NCBI RefSeq assembly: GCF_013409575.1
Contig: NZ_JACCCY010000004.1
Span: forward strand, 124,001-188,000
Length of the DNA: 64,000 nt
Source of the DNA: Macellibacteroides fermentans
GTDB taxonomy: Bacteria > Bacteroidota > Bacteroidia > Bacteroidales > Tannerellaceae
Direction of reading: 5' to 3'
Shown: one piece after another, positions 38,507 to 46,315 of the stretch
How positions within the stretch are numbered: position 1 is the stretch's first letter
How the letters are laid out: each line of letters opens with the position of its first letter
The notes under the pieces: generated by a model
The model's database searches: none
Told to the model about the DNA's origin: nothing
What the model saw: the letters and a program-made list of their open reading frames with translations, nothing else
Made by a program: the position numbers and the translations under genes

Positions 38507-40534
38507 ATGAACGAGTTAGATAGTAAATTGAATCAATACTATGGCGGTAAGGTGGTTCGGAAAGACCTCACCAAATTGATAAAGGAGGGTGCCAATGTGC
38601 CTATTTACGTATTGGAATATTTGTTGGGGATGTATTGCGCTACCGATAGTGAGGATGATATCCAATACGGAATAGAGAAGGTGAAGCGTGTTTTAGCCGA
38701 AAATTATGTTCGGCCGGATGAGGCTGAGAAAATTAAGTCTAAAATTCGTGAGCTGGGCAACTATAAGATTATTGATAAGGTTTCAGCAAAACTGAATGAG
38801 CATGCCGACAGGTACGAGGCGCTTATTTCAAATATCAATATCAAAGGGATTGTGGTAGACGATCATTATATTCAGAAATACGAAAAGTTGCTCTCCGGTG
38901 GAATTTGGTGTATAATTGATATGGAGTATTTGTATGATGAAAATGCAAAAGGAACTCCATTCAAGATAACACAACTTAAGCCGATTCAGATGCCGGCAAC
39001 AGATATAAACGAATTTATTGAGAATCGGAGCTATTTCTCATTGGACGAATGGATAGAAGTGGTTTGTCGCAGTGTGGGTATGGAGCCTGACAATTTAGAT
39101 GAAAAAACCCGTTGGCATCTTATCGCTCGTATGATTCCGTTTGTGGAGAATAACTTTAATATTTGTGAGCTGGGACCGAGAGGGACTGGTAAGTCGTATG
39201 TGTATGATGAAATTTCGCCGTATTCTATTCTGATTTCCGGTGGACAGACTACAGTTGCCAACTTATTTTACAATATGGGTTCGCGTACGGTTGGATTAGT
39301 GGGCATGTGGGACGTGGTTGCTTTTGATGAGGTGGCCGGAATCAATTTGAAGGATAAGGATGGTATTCAGATAATGAAGGGCTTTATGGCTAATGGTTCT
39401 TTTAGCAGGGGCAAGGAGAGTATCAATGCGAATGCTTCTATGGTATTTGTTGGTAATATTAATGGCAGTATCGAGAATCTGGTAAAGGTGAGTCATTTAC
39501 TGGCTCCTTTCCCAAAAGATATGATTGATTCGGCGTTTTTTGATCGTTTTCATCATTATTTGCCCGGATGGGAGATTCCCAAAATGAAACCTGAGTTTTT
39601 TACAGATTCATTTGGCTTTATCTCTGACTATTATTCGGAGTGTTTGCGTGAAATGAGGAAGCGTAATTTCTCCGATGCGATTCAAAAATATTTCCGTCTT
39701 GGGAAGGATCTGAACCAGCGGGATGTTATTGCCGTAAAAAAAACGGTTAGCGGATTACTTAAGTTGTTGTTTCCTGATGGGGCTTATCAGAAAGAGGATG
39801 TGCGTAGGTGTTTGGAGTATGCGTTGGTGGGACGCCGCCGCATCAAAGAGCAGTTAAAGAAAATTGGAGGCTTGGAGTTTTACGACGTGCATTTTAGTTA
39901 CATTGATTTGGATGATAATGAAGAGCATTATGTAAGTACTCCCGAATGTGGTGGTTCGGCTCTGATTCCTGAAGGTGATCTTCCGGCAGGTACGCTTTAT
40001 ACCGTTGCCAACCAGCTGGATGGTGGAAATAAAGGGTTAGTGAGAATAGATTTGCAAAAGATGCCGGGTAATGGTAAATTTAGCCATACCGGTTTTGGAA
40101 GTGGTAAGGCTATAAGCGACGAATTGAAGGAGGCTGTTAATTATTTACGCTCCAACCTGAACAGGGTTACTCAGAATGCCCGGTATTCGGATTATGAGTT
40201 TCACATGAAAGCCACGGATATAAACGGCTTGGGTACGCTTAATGGTTTGGAGTTGGCTATATTTATCTCGTTGGTTTCGGGAATAACAGAACGAATTTTA
40301 CAGCCTCAGATGTGTGTTCTCGGATCGATGAGTATTGGAGGTGTTGTGCTTGGAACGGAAGATTTACCCGGCGCACTTCAGGTTGCCCATGATGCCGGAG
40401 CCAAAAGGATACTTATACCCGCCGTAGATATGGCTCAATATTCCAAAGTGCCGGCAGATCTGATTTCTAAGTTTAGTCTGGAAGTCTATGCTGATCCTGT
40501 TGATGCCGCTTATAAAGCATTAGGAATAAGATAG
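38507..40534 (+). CDS. brxL: BREX Lon-like AAA+ protein BrxL
   Basis: BrxL is the AAA+ effector of type I BREX. The 675-residue protein has an N-terminal helical domain, Walker A GPRGTGKS at residues 223-230, the AAA+ segment WDVVAFDEVAGI and a sensor-like FVGNINGS. The C-terminus has a Lon-protease-like fold. In that domain the Lon catalytic serine motif (GPSAG) is replaced by GTLNG at residues 576-580, and the catalytic lysine position is a proline (P621), so peptidase activity is unlikely. It is the last BREX gene and is followed by a long hairpin. Confidence 0.95.
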   Translation: MNELDSKLNQYYGGKVVRKDLTKLIKEGANVPIYVLEYLLGMYCATDSEDDIQYGIEKVKRVLAENYVRPDEAEKIKSKIRELGNYKIIDKVSAKLNEHADRYEALISNINIKGIVVDDHYIQKYEKLLSGGIWCIIDMEYLYDENAKGTPFKITQLKPIQMPATDINEFIENRSYFSLDEWIEVVCRSVGMEPDNLDEKTRWHLIARMIPFVENNFNICELGPRGTGKSYVYDEISPYSILISGGQTTVANLFYNMGSRTVGLVGMWDVVAFDEVAGINLKDKDGIQIMKGFMANGSFSRGKESINANASMVFVGNINGSIENLVKVSHLLAPFPKDMIDSAFFDRFHHYLPGWEIPKMKPEFFTDSFGFISDYYSECLREMRKRNFSDAIQKYFRLGKDLNQRDVIAVKKTVSGLLKLLFPDGAYQKEDVRRCLEYALVGRRRIKEQLKKIGGLEFYDVHFSYIDLDDNEEHYVSTPECGGSALIPEGDLPAGTLYTVANQLDGGNKGLVRIDLQKMPGNGKFSHTGFGSGKAISDELKEAVNYLRSNLNRVTQNARYSDYEFHMKATDINGLGTLNGLELAIFISLVSGITERILQPQMCVLGSMSIGGVVLGTEDLPGALQVAHDAGAKRILIPAVDMAQYSKVPADLISKFSLEVYADPVDAAYKALGIR

Positions 40535-40556
40535 TGTGAGTGTTTAGTCGCAGATG

Positions 40557-40629
40557 TTAGGAGTCCATTCATAGCAAAGCCATTTTATCATTGCTGAATA
40601 AAATGGCTGATGCTGTGAATGGACTCCTA
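40557..40629. terminator. Long imperfect hairpin after brxL
   Basis: Arms of about 30 bases, AGGAGTCCATTCA...GCCATTTTAT and ATAAAATGGC...TGAATGGACTCCT, enclose a short loop near 40590. It sits between brxL and the convergent lipoprotein gene. It is unusually long for a simple terminator and lacks a strong T run, but the position favours bidirectional termination. Confidence 0.6.
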
Positions 40630-40635
40630 TTTATG

Positions 40636-41664
40636 TTAAGGCACCGGATTAATAGGTGTATCTGTACTTGATCCTCCTCCAATTGAGATGGTGTCGCCAA
40701 CTACCATCGGTTTATCTTCTGTTATAATTCCAATACTATTAGCCATGGTACTATCTTGCACCCTTACCTTGATAGTGGTAAGCTTGTTACGTGTAAAACG
40801 AATGTTTTGCGTCGCAATAGGAACTTTTACGCTATCTGCATTCAACCAGTTTATAGAAACGGATATGTCTTCGTAATAGTCTACGTATTTACCTGTCATC
40901 GGATCATCCCATCCTGGATAACTAACACTAGAAAATGTAAATATATCTTGTACTTCAGTATTGGGAGCTTCTAATGTTAAAAGAGGGGCATCTTGTATTT
41001 GAATATATAGTTTTCCACTCTCCATTCCTTCTGCAACAAACTTAGCTCCAAATACCATTCGATTCATATTGATGGTAACCGTACTGTCTTTAGTGGGTAC
41101 ATAGTTTATTGTTTCACCGTAGTAGCGGTCGACGTTTGGTCTGTAACCAAAAAAATCTCCGATTGAAGCTGATAATTGAGTATATCCAGATTGAAGATTG
41201 AAAAAGTAGTTATACGTACTGTAGTTGAAAATTGAGAATTCTTGTTGACTGTTGTTGCCCGAAATGTTAAATGGCATAATATTATAATAGCTTCCGTAAT
41301 AAGGAAGCCTACTTTTCGCATCTACTAACATTGTGCAAACAAAACGATATTTATATCCTGCCATCAATTTTATACTCATTTTTGCTTTGTCATCAAAAAT
41401 GCCGTATGCATAAGGCTTTTCTGACTGATAAGTACCTCCTGCAAAGGTAGAATCGGGTATTGAATAAACCTGAATACCATAGAGATCATTTGAAACAGCA
41501 CGCGTTAAGGGTGAATCTGTAATGCTCGTAATTTCGCCTGTTAACCCAAAAGAAACCGTATAGGTTTTTGCATCCAATGGTGGTGTTAATTCTGGTTCGT
41601 CTTGGGTACTGCAACTGCTAAGTAAAAGCAGGATTGAAAACATCGATAATAATTTCTTTTTCAT
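40636..41664 (-). CDS. Exported lipoprotein, possibly fimbrillin-related
   Basis: This 342-residue protein has a lipoprotein signal (MKKKLLSMFSILLLLSSC) followed by a Asp/Glu/Pro-rich linker and a beta-rich body. The layout (SFGLTGEITSITDSPLTRA near the N-terminus, then paired beta-sandwich-like regions) resembles FimA/Mfa-like cell-surface proteins of Bacteroidales, but I cannot assign a specific family. It ends with a Gly/Ser/Pro-rich tail. It stands alone between BREX and an IS3 element. Confidence 0.7.
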   Translation of the reverse strand: MKKKLLSMFSILLLLSSCSTQDEPELTPPLDAKTYTVSFGLTGEITSITDSPLTRAVSNDLYGIQVYSIPDSTFAGGTYQSEKPYAYGIFDDKAKMSIKLMAGYKYRFVCTMLVDAKSRLPYYGSYYNIMPFNISGNNSQQEFSIFNYSTYNYFFNLQSGYTQLSASIGDFFGYRPNVDRYYGETINYVPTKDSTVTINMNRMVFGAKFVAEGMESGKLYIQIQDAPLLTLEAPNTEVQDIFTFSSVSYPGWDDPMTGKYVDYYEDISVSINWLNADSVKVPIATQNIRFTRNKLTTIKVRVQDSTMANSIGIITEDKPMVVGDTISIGGGSSTDTPINPVP

Positions 41665-42032
41665 AATTTAAAATTTAGTTGTTATAAGAGTGTTCACTGT
41701 AACACATTGAAAGTGCAAAGCTTAAGATTATTTTTTAGTATAAGTCTGGTTGGTCTATTTTGTATTACGTTTGAATTATAATATGCATCGCAAATATATC
41801 TAATTAATTGATATGAAACAAATGATTAATGTGCTTATTTGTCATGTATTTTACACTTCAAATTAAAGAAGCTTACAAATATGTTTAGCATTTTAATTTA
41901 TCTTACAGAATCTGGAACGGAGACTAAGCTTCGGTCAATCTTTATTCCTTTTTCTTTTGCTCTTTCTCTTTAAGGCTCTTTTAAAAACATACCAAATAGC
42001 ACTTACCTACTCGTATCACAACACCTATATAG
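41665..42032. other. AT-rich intergenic region upstream of the lipoprotein gene
   Basis: This 368-bp stretch between the lipoprotein start and the IS3 end has no gene that I can support. It is AT-rich and probably contains the lipoprotein promoter, but I see no clear TAnnTTTG element on the minus strand. Confidence 0.5.
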
Positions 42033-42238
42033 TACTCCCTCTTTTTCGACCACTTGATCAGCCTTTTACCTATATGAAGGCCTTTTAATATTTTTATTCG
42101 TTTTTTTCTTTTCAATGCTTTTTTAAGGTATGAGTAGATTCATGCAAGGCCAACCCGTAGCTTTAGCGAAGGGTTGTTCATTTTAGCCTTTCAAGAATCG
42201 GAGCATACCTTTTCTTTGCATTTAAAAGAAAAGAACGC

Positions 42239-43060
42239 TCAGGCAACCGTTTTATACACCACACCGGGAATTTGTCTTCCTATCCCCTGATGCGCCCGGT
42301 TGTAGTTGTAATATTGCATATATTTCCTGATTCCCTTATAAAGCTCCAGTCCGTCATCACACGGATTCAAATATACATACTCTTGTTTGATCGTGCGCCA
42401 AAATCGTTCAATCCAGATATTATCCTTGGCACGTCCTTTTCCATCCATGCTGATTTTAACGCCTTTTTCTTTAAGCGTTTGGATCCAGGACGGATTGGTG
42501 AACTGAACACCTTGGTCGGAGTTGATGATTTCCGGTGCACCATATTTTCTGATCGACTCTTCAACCAGATCCAGGCAAACACTTTTCTCAAGCGTATTTG
42601 ACAAGCTCCAGCCCACAATGTAGCGACTTCGCACATCCATGATAGCTGTTAGATACATAAATCCCTGTTTCATTGGAATGTAACTGATATCTATGGACCA
42701 TACCTGATTCGTCTTTACAATGTCAAGACCTCGAAGCAGATAAGGGAGGATGTACTTGCGGGCACCCGGATTACTCAAGCTTTTTTGAGGATATTTGACC
42801 CGGATATTCATCAAGCGCATCAATCGTCGGATTCGTTTGTGGTTTATCTGAAATCCATTTAAACGAAGCATATCCTGCATCCCCAACACGCCACAAGTGG
42901 GATGTTCAATATGGTGCTTATCCATCTTTTGCATTATTTCCAAATTTTCAGGACTTTCTCCTATCGGTTTGTAATACAGTGTACTTCTTGGTATTTCCAA
43001 TAATTCCGTTTGTGAACGAACGCTGAGCTCTTTATGCCTGGGATTTACAAGTTGTCTCAT
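42239..43060 (-). CDS. IS3-family transposase OrfB (DDE integrase domain)
   Basis: This 273-residue protein has the HTH_21 region followed by an rve integrase core. The DDE residues fall in VWSIDISYIPM, INSDQGVQFTN and the downstream DNIWIERFWRTIKQEYVYL segment. The C-terminus has the usual YNYNRAHQGIGRQIPGVVY motif. It overlaps orfA by 4 bp (ATGA) and is probably made mainly as an OrfAB fusion through -1 frameshifting at 43063-43069. Confidence 0.92.
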   Translation of the reverse strand: MRQLVNPRHKELSVRSQTELLEIPRSTLYYKPIGESPENLEIMQKMDKHHIEHPTCGVLGMQDMLRLNGFQINHKRIRRLMRLMNIRVKYPQKSLSNPGARKYILPYLLRGLDIVKTNQVWSIDISYIPMKQGFMYLTAIMDVRSRYIVGWSLSNTLEKSVCLDLVEESIRKYGAPEIINSDQGVQFTNPSWIQTLKEKGVKISMDGKGRAKDNIWIERFWRTIKQEYVYLNPCDDGLELYKGIRKYMQYYNYNRAHQGIGRQIPGVVYKTVA

Positions 43061-43356
43061 TTCTTTTTTAGACCGGCTCTCTTGCAGGCATCTGCTAAAA
43101 AATCCCGTTCGACGGTTAGGCGGCCGATCGTAGCATGTAGTTTTTGAATTTCCTCCTCACTGTCCTCTTTTTCAGCTGATCGAGCACCCTCAAAAACCTT
43201 GCTGCTGCCATTTAAAAACTCTTGTTTCCATTTACTGATCGTCATGGCACTTACTCCAAAGCGATGAACCAACTCACTTAGCGTTTCTTGTTCCTTTAAG
43301 GCTGAAATAGCAACCTTGGCCTTAAATTCGGCCGTGTAATGTGTTCTTTTCCCCAT
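43057..43356 (-). CDS. IS3-family OrfA (helix-turn-helix)
   Basis: This 99-residue protein begins MGKRTHYTAEFKAKVAISAL and contains the HTH segment LVHRFGVSAMTISKWKQEFL, followed by a leucine-zipper-like region, all typical of IS3 OrfA (HTH_Tnp_1). It binds the element's terminal repeats and forms the N-terminal part of the active OrfAB transposase. Confidence 0.92.
   Translation of the reverse strand: MGKRTHYTAEFKAKVAISALKEQETLSELVHRFGVSAMTISKWKQEFLNGSSKVFEGARSAEKEDSEEEIQKLHATIGRLTVERDFLADACKRAGLKKK
43063..43069 (-). other. A6G slippery heptamer at the orfA/orfB junction
   Basis: The minus strand reads AAAAAAG just before the orfA stop codon and the overlapping orfB start. This is the classical -1 programmed frameshift heptamer of IS3 elements and would produce the OrfAB transposase. 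Confidence 0.7.
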
Positions 43357-43432
43357 CTCTAAAATACTCTTTTTTGATTCAAATTAAACCCTTTTTATTC
43401 GACTTCACAAGTGGTCCAGGTTTTGGGGAGTA

Positions 43433-43616
43433 TTATACCTATTCGCCTGGTTTTGAATCGCAGGCTGATTTTGCAGGAGACATTCTTTACATTACAGACA
43501 AGAAAACATGCATAAAAACAGCCGTGGTTGTATTGTGCTGTATACTTCCCTGCAGCTCGCTGTCGTTTGTTATGGCTTTGGTGAACGCTACCAAGGAACA
43601 TTTTTATTATGGACTA
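43433..43616 (+). pseudogene. Fragment of an IS21-family istA transposase
   Basis: The + strand encodes about 60 residues typical of the IstA catalytic core (ESQADFAGDILYITDKKT, VVVLCCILPCSSLSFVMAL, NATKEHFYYGLDN). It contains the first catalytic aspartate but lacks the N-terminal HTH and the rest of the integrase domain. The fragment starts exactly where the IS3 element ends, so IS3 insertion or an associated deletion truncated it. It is not derived from the intact IS21 element at 45.4-48.1 kb, whose IstA has a different sequence in this part (EFDWGEVKLC). Confidence 0.75.
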
Positions 43617-43957
43617 GATAACCCTGAGAATATGTACCCATTTTTAATTCGCATATTGGTCTTATATGAATTAATTAGATGACTTATGTTGCAATATTAA
43701 AATATTCATTATATTTGTGGTGATTTGTTAGCGGATTAATCAATGTTTGCATAATTGAAAAATACCACTTTGAGCACTATATGTTAACCATGAATTAAAG
43801 GAAAACCACATCTTCCACCCGGTTTAACTTGCCTCATTTAGTATACAATCAATACAAGCCTTGTTTATTTCTGGCATAAAGAATATGAGATTTTCATTAA
43901 TTTATTGATCGTGGAGTTAGTAGAAAATATGACTACTATAAACTAATATATATTATT
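43617..43957. other. AT-rich spacer without a supportable gene
   Basis: This 341-bp stretch between the istA remnant and the small-gene cluster is AT-rich. I see no complete gene. The promoter of the four small genes probably lies near its right end. Confidence 0.5.
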
Positions 43958-44221
43958 ATGGAATTGACTAAAGAAGAGCAAGTGCTTTGGAATAACTTTA
44001 AAGAGGTTGTAATGTCTGAATTAGAAAAACAATTTACCAATAACAATATGGAAGTTGATTTTTTTATTATGGAGTCTATGATTGACACAACTGTTGATTT
44101 ATATGCCTATACATATAGTAATGTTCCAGTAAATGGAATAAGTGAAGAAAGAGTAAAACAACTAATTTTTGCAGAAGCTTCTCTTATTAAAAGAAAAGTA
44201 AAAGAAATGCTTTTTGGGTAA
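43958..44221 (+). CDS. Small unknown protein 1 of four-gene cluster
   Basis: This 87-residue protein is not recognised. It is acidic, predicted mostly helical, with no signal peptide or membrane segment. It is the first of four consecutive + strand genes with short gaps (17, 10 and 15 bp) and uniformly very low GC, flanked by insertion sequences on both sides. The ATG follows an AT-rich leader. Coding is supported by the regular succession of full-length reading frames and by Lys/Glu/Asn-rich composition like that of other AT-rich accessory genes. Confidence 0.6.
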   Translation: MELTKEEQVLWNNFKEVVMSELEKQFTNNNMEVDFFIMESMIDTTVDLYAYTYSNVPVNGISEERVKQLIFAEASLIKRKVKEMLFG

Positions 44222-44238
44222 CATTTGTAAAAATCGGT

Positions 44239-44553
44239 ATGAAAGCTTATTATAGTAAATTAGGTTTGTTTGTGGATGTTCTTTATAGTAAAGTATCAAC
44301 AAATAACGACAGAATTACAATTTGTTCCGTCGGTGTTGCACAATATTTAAATTATTTAATTGATAAAGGATTTATTGTATTCTCAGAGAAAAGAGAATAT
44401 AGCAATGCTGCATTAGATTTAATAGAACAAAAGTTTGGTTCAGCTATTCCTTCGTTTGTAAAAGAAGGAATGGTTGAGTTAATGCAAGAAGTAAAAACTT
44501 ATGACTATGAAGTTGTAGGTCAAATTATTAATAAAGTTAATAAATCATTTTAA
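44239..44553 (+). CDS. Small unknown protein 2 of four-gene cluster
   Basis: This 104-residue protein is not recognised. It looks alpha-helical and cytosolic: LFVDVLYSKVSTNNDRITIC, then VAQYLNYLIDKGFIVFSEKR, then a helical C-terminus with VKEGMVELMQEVKTYDYE. It follows protein 1 by 17 bp and precedes protein 3 by 10 bp, which argues for one transcript. Confidence 0.6.
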   Translation: MKAYYSKLGLFVDVLYSKVSTNNDRITICSVGVAQYLNYLIDKGFIVFSEKREYSNAALDLIEQKFGSAIPSFVKEGMVELMQEVKTYDYEVVGQIINKVNKSF

Positions 44554-44563
44554 TAATAGTCTC

Positions 44564-44929
44564 ATGATACCATTTACAATTACAACATTCAATGAAACTT
44601 ATAATGCCTATAAGAATTATTATATTTCCAGAAATGGAAGTAATAAATTTGAGAAAGTCTTTGATGTTATTTCTACATCAAGTAAAATAAATAGTATTTT
44701 GAATTGGTCTATTAATAATCGGCAGGCTCCAACATCTCGCGATTTTTTAATAGAGATCCATACTATTGGATTTTTTATATTTGCAAAAAACGAAACTAGA
44801 GCTATGGGTGCATTAGTTGCTTTATATTATTGGAATGAAAAAGTAAATAAAAATTATCACTTAGCTACTGATCAAGAAATGTCTGATAAAATAAAATCTG
44901 TTTTTGGACAATTATCAATGTTGTATTAA
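44564..44929 (+). CDS. Small unknown protein 3 of four-gene cluster
   Basis: This 121-residue protein is not recognised. It contains two moderately hydrophobic stretches (FLIEIHTIGFFIFAKN and AMGALVALYYWNEKV) that could be one membrane hairpin or buried helices. It is the largest member of the cluster. No catalytic motif is visible. Confidence 0.58.
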   Translation: MIPFTITTFNETYNAYKNYYISRNGSNKFEKVFDVISTSSKINSILNWSINNRQAPTSRDFLIEIHTIGFFIFAKNETRAMGALVALYYWNEKVNKNYHLATDQEMSDKIKSVFGQLSMLY

Positions 44930-44944
44930 TAATATAAATATTTT

Positions 44945-45211
44945 ATGAATGATTCTTTAATAAAGGAAGTAGAATTGATACTTGAAGAAATGCGAGTAAA
45001 TATGATTCAATCAGCAAAAAGTAAAAATTTAGAATGGGTTAAATCTGAAAAAAATATCAATGGAGTAGTTATGGCTAATTTTAGTATTTATGGCATTCAT
45101 ATTATTGCGGAAATAACCAAAAGATTGGGGTTAAGCCAGGATGAGGCGGAAATATTATTTGAAAAAGCGAAAGCTAACTTGTATGATAAGTATAATGAAT
45201 TAAAATATTAA
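44945..45211 (+). CDS. Small unknown protein 4 of four-gene cluster
   Basis: This 88-residue protein is not recognised. It is helical and Lys/Glu-rich, with a C-terminal stretch (LGLSQDEAEILFEKAKANLYDKYN) that has loose similarity in pattern to the end of protein 1 of the cluster, so distant paralogy is possible. It is the last gene before the IS21 element. Confidence 0.58.
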   Translation: MNDSLIKEVELILEEMRVNMIQSAKSKNLEWVKSEKNINGVVMANFSIYGIHIIAEITKRLGLSQDEAEILFEKAKANLYDKYNELKY

Positions 45212-45539
45212 TATTCAATATATTATATAGGTTATAATGTTCTCTATATTGAGTCCGAATTACATACTCTCTTCAAAAATAATTTAAAAAACGAATTGAA
45301 AATACTTAAAAGCTGACTTACAAGAGAGCGAATGGTTAAATGACAATACAGAATAGCTAGTCTGTTTCGAAAGAAGGAATTTATAGATATAGTTTCTGGT
45401 CGCAGGGATATAATGATGTTGTTTTTGAACTAGAAATGAATCACATGTATATAACAATTGAAAAGTATACCATATTCCAGTTGAAAAGTATACCAGTGCT
45501 CATTGTTTGCGAAGATAAAAAAAGTTATCTAAACGCAGG

Positions 45540-46313
45540 TTAGATTCTTTTATTTTTGATCCATTTTTGAGTTTCTTTCATTCTAAAAGAATCACCGTTC
45601 ATATTTATTAGATATGCTTTATGGGTTAATCTATCTACCATTGCGGCCGTGAGGATTGGATCTCCGAAGATTTCTTTCCATCGATCGAAAGCCAGATTGG
45701 TAGTAATAATTGTTGCTTTTCGTCCAGTCCTTAAGGAAAGGTGATTGAACAAGGCTTCAGCACCATCTTTGTTAAAGGATACATAACCAAACTCATCACA
45801 TATTACCAGATCGTATTTAATAAACTTCAACTCCAGCTGGTGCAGCGTTCTGGCCGAACGGCATTCCCGGATCTGAGTAAGCAACTGGGGGATGGAAGTA
45901 AACAACACATTATATCCCATTTTACATGCATTAATACCAAGGCCGATGGCTATATGGGTTTTTCCGGTTCCCGGATTGCCGGCAAGGACTATATTCTGAG
46001 CGTTTTTAATAAACTCAAGAGTTTCTAATTCAGGCAATACGATTCTTACATCATCGGGCAGTTCTTCCCGGTTCAATTCCTGCAGGTATTTATACTGAGG
46101 GAATCCGGCACGTTTAACATGAGCTTTTTTACGATTCTCTTCTCGATGTGCGTCTTCATTCTGAAGCAGGGTGAAGAGGAACTGTTCATAGCTCCAGGAG
46201 TGGCAAACAGCTTCCTGTGTGGTATCTTGCAATGTTTTGCGAATGGAAGGCAACTTCAGCGTTTTCGACAAGTCTGTTATTTGCTGCCTTAGGTTGGATT
46301 CATTTTCTTTCAT
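45540..46313 (-). CDS. istB: IS21-family transposition helper ATPase IstB
   Basis: This 257-residue DnaA/DnaC-related AAA+ ATPase delivers target DNA to the IstA transposase. Walker A is AGNPGTGKTHIAIGLG, Walker B is YDLVICDEFGYVSF, and the sensor-like ATIITTNLAFDRW follows. It begins 2 bp after the istA stop. Confidence 0.95.
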   Translation of the reverse strand: MKENESNLRQQITDLSKTLKLPSIRKTLQDTTQEAVCHSWSYEQFLFTLLQNEDAHREENRKKAHVKRAGFPQYKYLQELNREELPDDVRIVLPELETLEFIKNAQNIVLAGNPGTGKTHIAIGLGINACKMGYNVLFTSIPQLLTQIRECRSARTLHQLELKFIKYDLVICDEFGYVSFNKDGAEALFNHLSLRTGRKATIITTNLAFDRWKEIFGDPILTAAMVDRLTHKAYLINMNGDSFRMKETQKWIKNKRI

Positions 46314-46315
46314 TA

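Larger units (their letters stand above)
42033..43432 (-). mobile_element. IS3-family insertion sequence (IS150-like), about 1.4 kb
   Basis: The element carries orfA and orfB on the minus strand. Its ends have imperfect inverted repeats: TACTCCC followed after 8 bases by GACCACTTG at the left (42033-42056), and the same words in reverse complement with a 9-base gap at the right (43408-43432). The right end directly abuts an istA remnant. No clear 3-bp target duplication can be named because the exact termini are uncertain by a few bases. Confidence 0.75.

Noticed and set aside
43341-43682. A 113-codon frame running from the IS3 end as a normal gene
   Set aside because: Its first 30 codons are IS3 terminal sequence and the remainder is an istA fragment, so it is chimeric and not a real gene.
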